A stretch of DNA of 64,000 bases, from assembly GCA_009841225.1 (NCBI GenBank), contig VXMF01000035.1, forward strand, positions 49,411-113,410. Direction: 5' to 3'. Of this stretch, positions 17,158 through 24,692 are shown piece after piece. The stretch comes from Terriglobia bacterium. GTDB lineage: Bacteria > Acidobacteriota > Terriglobia > Bryobacterales > UBA6623. Numbering within the stretch: position 1 is the first letter of the stretch; each line of letters begins with the position of its first letter. The position numbers and the translations under genes are program-made. Under the pieces are notes generated by a model, which saw only the letters and a list, made by a program, of their open reading frames with translations, made no database searches and was not told the origin of the DNA.

Positions 17158-17557
17158 CTCGAAAGCGCTAGCGGGGCTGGTTGTTCCGATCGCCCTGTTC
17201 ATTGCCGGGTGTAACGGCACGTCTGGACCGACTGAGCAACAATCCGATCAGGCACCGGAGCCCCCTGCCGTAGCCGCGCAACCGGCCTCGCTGGCGGACA
17301 TATTCCCGGAAGGCTTGGGGCGACCGATGGTGCTGGACAGCTGCGGGGCTTGCCACGCCGCGGCGTGCGCTGCGATCGGCCAGCGGACTCAGGCTCGCTG
17401 GGAGAGCCTCAAGCAGGATCACCGCGACAAGCTGTCCGACATGGATGACGCCGACTATGACGTCCTCTTCGCGTACCTGAGCGAGAACTTCAACGATTCC
17501 CATCCCGAGCCGGTTGTCCCGCCTCAGTTTCTGGAAGGGGGATGCACGCCGTTCTGA
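17150..17557 (+). CDS. Small CXXCH lipoprotein (c-type cytochrome-like), copy 1
   Basis: A 135-residue exported lipoprotein. A TTG start at 17150 is chosen because GGAGGA (17136-17141) lies 8 bases upstream and the translation then begins with a signal peptide ending FIAGC (Cys21). The mature protein has a Pro/Ala-rich linker, then FPEGLGRPMVLDSCGACH (52-69); CGACH is a haem c attachment motif. RWESLKQDHRDKLSDMDDAD and YDVLFAYLSENF form later helices; no Met ligand is obvious, so axial coordination is uncertain. It is a tandem paralogue of the next gene and lies in the E1 gene cluster, suggesting an electron acceptor role. Similar small monohaem subunits occur with periplasmic dehydrogenases. 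Confidence 0.7.
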   Translation: MTDSKALAGLVVPIALFIAGCNGTSGPTEQQSDQAPEPPAVAAQPASLADIFPEGLGRPMVLDSCGACHAAACAAIGQRTQARWESLKQDHRDKLSDMDDADYDVLFAYLSENFNDSHPEPVVPPQFLEGGCTPF

Positions 17558-18012
17558 TGGCCAACCGGCATGTGAGCCAAGCAGAAACCCGGTCGCAAAG
17601 GATCGTTGACAGGTCCCGGATCACGGTGTCGATGGTTGTGCTCGGGTTGGGGGCTTGGATCGCTCCTTCGGCCTGCAATCAGGTTCAGCCCAGTCCGCCG
17701 GAGACTAGTTCCGCTGAAGTGGAGGCCGAGGACTGGTCCGCGTTCAACATCAACGATGTCTTTCCCGAAGGAGCCGGGCGGCAGCTGGTGCTAGACAACT
17801 GCCAGAGCTGCCATGTGCTGGTGCCGATCCTGGTGCTGCCGCTTGACGATGCAGCTTGGTACCGCAGCAGCCTGGAGCATCGAGAGCGGGTCGAGGGGCT
17901 GACAGACACCGAGTTCGAGGCGCTCTACGAGTATCTCGCCTCAAATTTCACTCCCGACAAAGAGCCGCCTAAGCTTCCTCCCGCTCTGTTGGATTCTTGG
18001 ACGACCTACTAG
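17542..18012 (+). CDS. Small CXXCH lipoprotein (c-type cytochrome-like), copy 2
   Basis: A 156-residue lipoprotein related to the preceding gene. The N-terminal region is longer, with a hydrophobic signal segment SMVVLGLGAWIAPSAC (lipobox Cys45). The core repeats the same pattern: NDVFPEGAGRQLVLDNCQSCH (71-91) with CQSCH as haem motif, WYRSSLEHRERVEGLTDTEF and YEYLASNF. The ATG at 17542 follows GGAAGGGG closely; an alternative ATG at 17557 overlaps the upstream stop as TGATG. Either way the two genes are translationally coupled. No Met ligand is evident near the C-terminus. It is the last gene of the E1 cluster. Confidence 0.7.
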   Translation: MHAVLMANRHVSQAETRSQRIVDRSRITVSMVVLGLGAWIAPSACNQVQPSPPETSSAEVEAEDWSAFNINDVFPEGAGRQLVLDNCQSCHVLVPILVLPLDDAAWYRSSLEHRERVEGLTDTEFEALYEYLASNFTPDKEPPKLPPALLDSWTTY

Positions 18013-18103
18013 CGCCCGGACCCCGCACCGGACGGGTGCGGCTCGAGCTGTGCTCAAGTGCAGGGCGGCGGAAGCGATTCATGTCCGCGATCCTACGCGG
18101 CAG

Positions 18104-18331
18104 TCAATGCCGCAGTCGGGCCGTGTCGAACGGCGAGGTGTCTCGCGTTGCCACCATCATTCCGTTGGCTGCGGCAATCGCCGCGATGTAGCCAACGGAT
18201 GTTGATACTGCGCGCCGAGCAGACTGAGCCTTGGCCATCAGGTCCGCGCACGCCTGTGAAGCCACCAGATCGAAAGGCAAGATCCTGCCCGCGGAAATCG
18301 ACAGGATCCGCCGCTCCAAACCCTCAGGAAG
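18104..18331 (-). pseudogene. C-terminal half of a FitB/VapC-type PIN toxin
   Basis: Within a longer open frame on the minus strand, the last 75 residues match the end of a FitB-like PIN toxin: GRILPFDLVASQACADLMAK, then STSVGYIAAIAAANGMMVAT and RDTSPFD. Family members read GRILPFD...DGYIAATAAANGLTVATRDTSPF. The Asp of DGYIAA is Val here and the usual VINPW ending is lost. The upstream part of the frame is unrelated. It is a relic; the matching N-terminal half lies on the same strand at 19139-19408. Confidence 0.6.
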
Positions 18332-18518
18332 GCGGCTGCGGAGGCGGCCGAGCGGCCCGACAATCGAGGATCCGACTGTCGGCGGACGATATGCGAAGAT
18401 GGGCGCGGTTGCGCATAGACAGCGCCGGGAAACGCAGTTTCCCACGATTCCGGGATTCAGAAACAACTGGCTGACGCTGCGCGAATAGGGGTGTAGCGAA
18501 ACCCGACAGGGCAATGGC

Positions 18519-19031
18519 ATGAAGTTGATCACAAGGATCTATGTTGTTGTGAGCGCAATCCTGGAGGCACGGTCCGGCGTGTCCGCCACGATCCTCAAGG
18601 TAGGCGATGAGGCACCCGACTTCACCCTTCCCGGCTCAGACGGGAAGGAGACCACGCTGTCGACGTTCAAGGGCAAACGGAACGTAGTGCTAGCGTTCTT
18701 CAAGGAGGCGCTCACCGGCGGTTGAACGCTTGAGATGAAGGGATACCAGGCTGGTATCGAGGCGTTCGCAACCACCGATTCGGTCGTGTTTGGAGTGAGC
18801 ACCGATTCCCCAGAGACCAACAGGAGATTCGCGGAGTCGCTGCGTCTCGAGTTTGCAATCCTCAGTGATGTGGAAGGCACGGTTTCCAAAAAGTACGACG
18901 TTCTGAACGATGAGATGGTGTCCAATCGCACGACGTTCGTCATAGGCAAGGACGGGTTCATCAAGTACATCGAGTGTGGAAGCAGCGCACTGGAGCCGGC
19001 AGGAGCCGCGGAGGCTTGCGGCCTCCTCTGA
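18519..19031 (+). CDS. Peroxiredoxin (AhpC/TSA) with in-frame UGA at the catalytic position; probable selenoprotein
   Basis: The frame from 18519 (68 codons) ends at TGA 18723-18725, and the same frame continues without interruption to 19031, giving 170 residues with the UGA as residue 69. The N-terminal half has VGDEAPDFTLPGSDGKETTL and VVLAFFKEALTGG; the second half has TLEMKGYQAGIEAF, VFGVSTDSPETN and TTFVIGKDG. Family members read AFFPKAFTGGCTxEMKGYQAG, so UGA falls exactly on the peroxidatic Cys. Sec-containing members of this family are known. A SECIS-like hairpin follows. Cys residues in IECGSS and the C-terminal EACGLL could resolve the selenenic acid. A weak signal-like segment (IYVVVSAI) suggests possible export. 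The alternative is a nonsense-mutated pseudogene, but both halves are well conserved. Confidence 0.75.
18723..18758 (+). promoter_or_regulatory. UGA codon with bacterial SECIS-like hairpin
   Basis: After TGA (18723-18725), GATACCA (18742-18748) and TGGTATC (18752-18758) form a perfect 7-bp stem with the 3-base loop GGC (18749-18751). The UGA-to-loop distance is 23 bases. Published bacterial SECIS rules ask for a small apical loop 16-37 bases after UGA with a G in its first two positions; all are met. SelB would bind it. Confidence 0.65.
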
Positions 19032-19138
19032 GCCCGGATTTGGTTGTCTGTCCAGCCAACGCGTCGCGCCGGGCAGTCCGCGCCTGAGATTCCTTCCAAG
19101 ATCCATCGATCAACCCTCACCCTGTAATCCGAATATGC

Positions 19139-19408
19139 TCAAGGGTTTACTGCTGCAGCCCAACACGACCCGGAACCGGACACGAAGACAATGCGTCGCA
19201 GCCTGGCGCTCGGGTTCAATTCGGTTCTGCCGTGTCCACTGCGTTCCAAGCGGCCCGGCAACGACTGGACGCCGAAACCCAACTCTGCGCCCGTAATCGC
19301 GGGCAGGTACAGCGTCTCCAGCGCCTGATAGTCGAACCACTCGGCGACCTGAGGATCCGGAACCGTGGGCACCGGTTCCGAAATCACGTTGGTATCTATC
19401 AGCATCAT
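19139..19408 (-). pseudogene. FitB/VapC-type PIN toxin, N-terminal half only
   Basis: An 89-residue frame whose first 51 residues are a normal FitB-type PIN start: MMLIDTNVISEPVPTVPDPQ, then AVEWFDYQAL-like segment and LPAITGAELGFGVQSLP, containing the first two acidic ligands (Asp5, Glu near 43). After SLPGRLER the family match stops and the remaining residues are unrelated to the end at 19139. The start ATG overlaps the antitoxin stop (ATGA), as in intact fitAB operons. A toxin lacking the C-terminal Asp cluster should be inactive. Confidence 0.7.
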
Positions 19409-19656
19409 TCAAGATCGATCGGTTGGGCCGGAGCCATGTCGCGTTGACCGAAGGCTGCGAACTCTTCATCCGATAACGCTGCGCGCCTGCCGATGGCAGT
19501 CAGCAGTGACCCTAGGCGGACCCGCCCTTCCGGCGAGACCGTTTCTTCCAAGATGGCGCGCACCTCGGCTTCGGTGCTGCGGCCGCTCCGGGCCGCCCGC
19601 ACGCGCAAGGCACGATGCACCTCCTCGGGCAGGTTGCGTACAGTCAGCACGGTCAT
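19405..19656 (-). CDS. fitA: FitA-type antitoxin
   Basis: An 83-residue FitA-like antitoxin starting at ATG 19656. The RHH region TVRNLPEEVHRALRVRAARS is followed by GRSTEAEVRAILEE, a near-consensus FitA signature. The C-terminal tail (LSDEEFAAFGQRDMAPAQPI) would wrap its PIN partner. The stop overlaps the start of the truncated fitB by 3 bases. It appears intact although its toxin is broken, the usual order of decay for toxin-antitoxin pairs because loss of the antitoxin first would be harmful. Confidence 0.85.
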   Translation of the reverse strand: MTVLTVRNLPEEVHRALRVRAARSGRSTEAEVRAILEETVSPEGRVRLGSLLTAIGRRAALSDEEFAAFGQRDMAPAQPIDLE

Positions 19657-20084
19657 AGTCAATTACCTATCATGCCTTCGTTGCATGTATCGCACGCTAA
19701 TGCAGGCCAGCGGGCGATCTGACTCTGCGGTTTCCGATCCAACGCCGGTTCCTGGAGCTAGCTTGCCGAGATCAATCTGCGACTCGCGACCGGACGCGCG
19801 TAGCAAAGCTGCCTGAGACAGCGGCCTTGACACCTCAAAACGGAGCGCGAATTCGTGTGCGGCCTGCAGCCCACACGAGCACCGTTCCATCGCAAAGCAC
19901 TGCAACAGTTCCCATCGATTCCGCAGCTTGAGACGCCGAACTCGCTGACGCTTGCGCTTGCGCCGCGAGCCTGTGGTCGAATCAGAGGGATCGAGTCTTC
20001 AAGCGCGCGATACACCGGCTTGGATCACCATCGCTGCCGGCCCCACGCCGGACCCGGTCGCGGACTGCTTTACGCTGGATGTTT
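19657..20084. other. Intergenic, no gene seen (428 bp)
   Basis: Open frames on both strands have no recognised domain. The right end holds TACGCT (20071-20076) 8 bases before the ATG at 20085, a possible leaderless promoter for fumarase. Otherwise nothing distinctive is seen. Confidence 0.5.
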
Positions 20085-21476
20085 ATGGCCGACGACAAGG
20101 ACTATCGCATTGAAATCGACTCGATGGGGGAGGTGCGCGTGCCGCGCGCTGCCCTCTACAAGGCGCAGACACAGCGCGCGGTAGAGAATTTCCCCATCAG
20201 CGGGACACGCTTTTCGCGTACCTTCATTCGCGCCTTGGGCCTGGTCAAGTCCGCGGCCGCGGCGGTGAACCACGACTTGGAACTCATGTCTGCAGACATG
20301 GCGCAAGCCATCCAAGTGGCCGCGAATGAAGTGGCGGACGGCGAGCACGATGACCAGTTTCCGATCGATATCTTCCAGACCGGCTCGGGCACGTCGACCA
20401 ACATGAACGCCAACGAGGTCATCGCCACGCTGGCCAGCGCGAAGCTGGGCCAGCCCGTGCATCCGAACGATCACGTCAACATGGGGCAGTCGAGCAATGA
20501 CGTGATTCCAACAGCCATCCACGTTGCGGCGTACTTGGAGACCTCAGAGGTGACGCTTCCCGGCATGGCTCAGCTGTGCTCGGCCCTTACAGCCAAGGCC
20601 GAGTCGCTGGACGACGTGGTCAAGATGGGCCGCACTCATCTGATGGATGCGCTGCCGATCCGACTGAGCCAGGAACTGGGGGGCTGGTCCGAGCAGATCG
20701 CACAGGGCCAGCAGAGGGTGCGCGCGGCGCTCTCGCGGATTTCGCCGCTCGCCCTCGGGGGCACGGCGGTTGGCACAGGAGTGAATGCCCACCCGGAATT
20801 CGGCCCGAGGGTAGCGAAACGACTATCGGCTCAGACAGGTCTCCCGTTCATCTCCAGCCGCAACTACTTCGTCAGCCTCTCCAGTCAGGACGCAGCGGTA
20901 GAGCTGAGCGGACAGTTCAAGACGGCGGCGGTCTCGCTGCTCAAGATCGCCAACGACCTGCGTTGGATGAACAGCGGCCCGATCGCGGGCATCGCCGACA
21001 TCGCCCTGCCGTCGCTGCAGCCGGGCTCTAGCATCATGCCCGGCAAGGTGAACCCTGTGATACCAGAAGCCGTCGCCATGGTCTGCGCCCAAGTCATCGG
21101 CAACGATGCCACGATCACCGTGGCCGGCCAGTCCGGGAACTTCCAGCTCAACGTCATGTTGCCTGTGGTTGCCCACAACCTGCTTGAGAGCGCTCAGCTG
21201 CTGGGCAATGCCTCGGCCGTGCTGGCGGAAAAGGCCATCGACGGCTTCGTTGCAAACGAAGGCCGCTCTAGGGAATTGGCGGAGCGCAATCCGATCTTGG
21301 TGACTGCACTCAACCCCGTGATCGGTTACGAGAAGGGGGCGGCGGTGGCCAAGCGGGCATATGCCGAAGGCCGACGCGTCAAGGAAGTGGCGGCAGAGGA
21401 CACCGACCTTAGCAGCGAGGATCTCGACCGGCTCTTGGACCCGCGAGCCATGACAGAGGGCGGGATCGCCGAGTAG
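20085..21476 (+). CDS. fumC: Class II fumarate hydratase
   Basis: A 463-residue homotetrameric, iron-independent fumarase converting fumarate to L-malate in the TCA cycle. The usual blocks are present: FQTGSGTSTNMNANEVIA (substrate binding), HPNDHVNMGQSSNDVIPTAI (catalytic His region), KMGRTHLMDALPI and the superfamily signature GSSIMPGKVNPVIPE, followed by GNFQLNVMLPV. The start at 20085 (MADDKDYRIE) is preferred over the ATG two codons earlier because it agrees with family N-termini and lies 8 bases after a TACGCT box. Length is normal. It is transcribed alone, convergent with the waaA-lpxK gene. Confidence 0.96.
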   Translation: MADDKDYRIEIDSMGEVRVPRAALYKAQTQRAVENFPISGTRFSRTFIRALGLVKSAAAAVNHDLELMSADMAQAIQVAANEVADGEHDDQFPIDIFQTGSGTSTNMNANEVIATLASAKLGQPVHPNDHVNMGQSSNDVIPTAIHVAAYLETSEVTLPGMAQLCSALTAKAESLDDVVKMGRTHLMDALPIRLSQELGGWSEQIAQGQQRVRAALSRISPLALGGTAVGTGVNAHPEFGPRVAKRLSAQTGLPFISSRNYFVSLSSQDAAVELSGQFKTAAVSLLKIANDLRWMNSGPIAGIADIALPSLQPGSSIMPGKVNPVIPEAVAMVCAQVIGNDATITVAGQSGNFQLNVMLPVVAHNLLESAQLLGNASAVLAEKAIDGFVANEGRSRELAERNPILVTALNPVIGYEKGAAVAKRAYAEGRRVKEVAAEDTDLSSEDLDRLLDPRAMTEGGIAE

Positions 21477-21497
21477 CGCCGCTGCTCGCGTCGCATT

Positions 21498-23852
21498 TCA
21501 GGCCTTGCGCAGCGCGAGGACTTCGTCCAGAAATTCTTCTTCGGCATCGACTTCCAGATCGATGCGCAGGGCGTAGGTCGGGATCGGCAGCGTGCCCTCT
21601 CCTAGGTTCATGACGTCCTTGGCCGTGGTGAGCAAGGCGTCGGCCCCGGCGGCCTCGGCGGATCGCGCCAGTTCCTCCAAGTCGCGGTGCGAATAGCGGT
21701 GATGGTCTCTGTGCACCCGTTCCATCACGATGTCGTATCCCAGCTCCCGACCTTGCCGGAAAAACGCCGAAGCGTTCCCGATCCCGCAAAAGCACGCGAC
21801 ACGCTTGCCCATCAGGCCGCCAACCTGATGCACTCTTCCTGTTCCTACCTCGACTAAGTCCTTCGCTACGGTGCGGGATCGGAAGATCTTCGCGCCGGGG
21901 TTGGCCTCGCGGATGGCTTTGTATAGGGCTGTGCACTCGTGCCCGGCATTGCTGCGAGTAATCATCACGATGTCCGCGTCTCGGAGGCTGGATATAGGCT
22001 CGCGCAGGCGCCCCAAGGGCAGTGTGTAGCCATTGCCGAACGGCCGTCGGCTGTCTAGCAGCACAATATCGAGGGACCTCTGAAGTTGCATGTGCTGGAA
22101 TCCGTCGTCGAGTATCAGGTACTCGGAGTCCGCTCGATCCGCAACCATGCGGCCCGCTGCGTGCCGATCCGCGCCCACTGCCACCAAGGTGCTCGGAGCG
22201 CTCTCGGCGAACCGACCTGCCAGCATCGCCGGCTCGTCTCCGCACAGACGGGGGTCGACTGCTTCGCCGGCGTACACGAGCCGCGGTTTGTGGCTTTCGT
22301 CGCGGCCGTAGCCCCGCGTCAGCACAGCAGCCGGGGCTCCGCGCTCGGCCAGTCTCTCTACCAGCCATGCCACCATGGGCGTCTTGCCCGTGCCGCCCGC
22401 TGTCAAGTTGCCGACGGACACGGTCGGAGGCGCAAGCCGCCGGGCCGTCAGCAGGCCTCGGTCATAGGCCCACCGGCGAACTCTTGCGCCGGCAGCCCAC
22501 GCTGCCGTCGGCAGCGCCAGCCCGAGACGGGCGGCTAGCGATGGCGCGTGTGTCGGCAGGGAACCGCCGTACAGTCGGGCCGCCTCGCGAGCTGTGCGAT
22601 CCGACGCACCGCGCTTCCGGTCCGCCAGTTCCTTGCCTGCAGAGCCGATTTTCCGACGCCGGGACGGATCGGCCGCCAAGCCCAGCAGTGTCTCGGGCAG
22701 TTCCTCGATGTCTAGCACTTGGAGCAGGCCGCCAACTCCCAAGAGGTCGGAAGCGATGTCTCTGAAGTTCTGCATGTGCGGGCCGACGACGACGGCTTTC
22801 TCGTGAATGATCGCCTCTAGCACGTTGTGGCCGCCCCAGCCGTTTAGCGAGCCCCCGACGAAGACCAGATCCGCCCTCTCGTACAGCGCCGCTAGCTCCC
22901 CCAAGCTGTCCAGCACTAGCACCGCTGCGGCGTCCGAGATCGGAACCGATTCCAGACGAGAGCGCCGGTATACCGGTAGGCCGGCGGCTTGCAGCACTTT
23001 GGCTGCCTCGTCGAAGCGATGCGGGTGCCTCGGCGCCACGATGGCAAGCAGGTCAGGCACGGCCTCTGCCAGCGCTCGAAGCGTCGGCACGAGCATCTCT
23101 TCCTCGCCCTCGCGGGTGCTTCCAGCGATGAACAGCAGTCGTTGATCGGACTGGCTGAGCGCGGACTCAAGGTCAGCCGGCAGCTCGGCTCGACCCGCGG
23201 CGATGTCTATGTCGTACTTGAGGTTACCGCCAACGCGAGTGGTCGAAGGCGCAGCTCCGGCAGCAACGAATCGTGCCCGATCCGCTTCTGATTGCGCCAG
23301 TATGAGGCGGGCGCAGCGTAGCACCGGTCCGAATAACAGGCGTGATCTTCGGTATCCTGGTGCGGCTCGGTCCGAGATTCGGCCGTTGACGATCACTACC
23401 GGGATACCCCGGCTGTTGGCTTGGAAGAAGTAGTTCGGCCATAGCTCCGTCTCGGCTACCAAGAGCAAGCGCGGTTGGAGTCTGCGGAACGCTCGCGACA
23501 CGCACCACGGCAGGTCAAGGGGGGCGCGGAAGACGAAGTCCACGAGTCCTGCGAGCTGGGCCTCGGCCAGCTGCCGGCCTGTTGCGGTGCCGGTGCTGAC
23601 CACGATGGGAACGGTTGGCTGGGCATCCCGCAGGCGGCGTAGCAGGGGCAGGGACGACTGCACTTCGCCAACCGATACCGCGTGAAACCAAATTGGATCG
23701 TCGTCTGTCGTACTAGTTTGGACGGGCAGGAAGCCGAGGGCTTCGCCGAGACTGCTCCAGCTGTGTCCCTTGGCCAGACTGCGCACGATCCAGTAGGGAA
23801 ACGCGAGCGGCGTTAGGAGCGTAATCAGCAGGTTGTATAGAAGGCGGATCAA
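21498..23852 (-). CDS. waaA-lpxK: WaaA-LpxK fusion: Kdo transferase plus lipid A 4'-kinase
   Basis: A 784-residue single frame joining two inner-membrane LPS enzymes. Residues 1 to about 430 are Kdo transferase (WaaA/KdtA): an N-terminal membrane helix, FHAVSVGEVQSSLPLLRRLR with the catalytic Glu63, VVAETELWPNYF-like segment at 132-142, and FVGGSLNGWGGHNVLEAI (331-348), the sugar-nucleotide site. Residues about 440-784 are LpxK: GNLTAGGTGKTPMVAWL (481-497) with the P-loop, RGYGR, GDEPAMLAGR and DDGFQHMQLQRSLDIVLLD (582-600), with the catalytic Asp-His region. LpxK phosphorylates the lipid A disaccharide at the 4' position; WaaA then adds Kdo to that same product, so the fusion joins consecutive steps. 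No stop or frameshift separates the two. Confidence 0.93.
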   Translation of the reverse strand: MIRLLYNLLITLLTPLAFPYWIVRSLAKGHSWSSLGEALGFLPVQTSTTDDDPIWFHAVSVGEVQSSLPLLRRLRDAQPTVPIVVSTGTATGRQLAEAQLAGLVDFVFRAPLDLPWCVSRAFRRLQPRLLLVAETELWPNYFFQANSRGIPVVIVNGRISDRAAPGYRRSRLLFGPVLRCARLILAQSEADRARFVAAGAAPSTTRVGGNLKYDIDIAAGRAELPADLESALSQSDQRLLFIAGSTREGEEEMLVPTLRALAEAVPDLLAIVAPRHPHRFDEAAKVLQAAGLPVYRRSRLESVPISDAAAVLVLDSLGELAALYERADLVFVGGSLNGWGGHNVLEAIIHEKAVVVGPHMQNFRDIASDLLGVGGLLQVLDIEELPETLLGLAADPSRRRKIGSAGKELADRKRGASDRTAREAARLYGGSLPTHAPSLAARLGLALPTAAWAAGARVRRWAYDRGLLTARRLAPPTVSVGNLTAGGTGKTPMVAWLVERLAERGAPAAVLTRGYGRDESHKPRLVYAGEAVDPRLCGDEPAMLAGRFAESAPSTLVAVGADRHAAGRMVADRADSEYLILDDGFQHMQLQRSLDIVLLDSRRPFGNGYTLPLGRLREPISSLRDADIVMITRSNAGHECTALYKAIREANPGAKIFRSRTVAKDLVEVGTGRVHQVGGLMGKRVACFCGIGNASAFFRQGRELGYDIVMERVHRDHHRYSHRDLEELARSAEAAGADALLTTAKDVMNLGEGTLPIPTYALRIDLEVDAEEEFLDEVLALRKA

Positions 23853-23887
23853 GCGGCAGCAGACAGATGGGTATTATGGCAGCAAGC

Positions 23888-24505
23888 ATGCGACGCACAT
23901 TGACCGCGATGGTGGCTCTCGTAGGTATCGCGCTGGGCACGGCGGTGGCCGCGGGCGAATTCCGCGCAAAGACGGCCGACAAGTATCCGGCCAGGCAAAA
24001 GCAAGGTGATCTCATCGTTGCCGTCAAGCCGTTCGTCTCGAGCAAGGACCAGCAGAGCGCGTTCGGCAAGGTGCGCCCGTACCAGCACGGGATCATGCCC
24101 CTGCTTCTCGTGCTATCCAACACGGGAACCAATATCTACTCGTTGGAGAACATGCAGGTGCGCTTCATCGCCTCCGACCGCCAGAGTTTGGACCCCATCC
24201 GGGGGGATGACCTCGCGAGCTTCAATCCAGACGGACACCAGCCAACGCGGAGGAACGTGCCGGGCGTGCCCGGCCTCAGCAAGACGCGGGTCAAGAAGGG
24301 TCCGCTGAACAGGCCGCAGATCATCCAGAGTGAGTTCATGGCCCCCATCGTGACTCCCAAGAGCACGGCCAGCGGATTCGTGTACTTCTGGACCGGAACG
24401 GAAGCGTCTCTGGCCGGTGCGTCGGCCTATATTTCCGGAATCTACGACATCACGAACGGCCGGGACCTTTTCTACTTCGAGATCCCGCTCAGAAAGGGCA
24501 AATAG
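23888..24505 (+). CDS. Exported protein of unknown function
   Basis: A 205-residue protein. The ATG at 23888 starts a Sec signal peptide (MRRTLTAMVALVGIALGTAV, cleavage after AAG) and lies 10 bases after TATTAT (23872-23877); ATGs at 23867 and 23876 overlap that box and are less likely. The mature part is beta-rich: GDLIVAVKPF, GIMPLLLVLSNTG, LENMQVRFIASDRQ, and APIVTPKSTASGFVYFWTG, suggesting an immunoglobulin-like or lipocalin-like fold. It is divergent from waaA-lpxK with only 35 bases between them. No function is assigned. Confidence 0.7.
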   Translation: MRRTLTAMVALVGIALGTAVAAGEFRAKTADKYPARQKQGDLIVAVKPFVSSKDQQSAFGKVRPYQHGIMPLLLVLSNTGTNIYSLENMQVRFIASDRQSLDPIRGDDLASFNPDGHQPTRRNVPGVPGLSKTRVKKGPLNRPQIIQSEFMAPIVTPKSTASGFVYFWTGTEASLAGASAYISGIYDITNGRDLFYFEIPLRKGK

Positions 24506-24692
24506 CGGCGCTCACACGTGGATGCTGTCGGAGTCGACGGCCCAGGCTCTCCAGACCAGTTAGCTGCTTGCGGGCTGAATGCCCGTGTCAGACGGACCCT
24601 TCGGCTGTCGAGTAGGGCATCTGGGCAAACCTGCCGGCCTTCGATCATCGGCGCAGTGCTTGCCGGGCATGACTGCTCCTGGCCGGCGGAGA

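Noticed and set aside
18519..18725. Peroxiredoxin split into two genes (18519-18725 and 18735-19031)
   Set aside because: The halves share one frame and one fold, and neither alone is functional. The UGA falls at the catalytic position and is followed by a SECIS-like hairpin, so readthrough as Sec is the better explanation.
24567..24583. CGGGC-TGAAT-GCCCG as terminator
   Set aside because: Short stem, no U tract; similar structures are common in GC-rich DNA.
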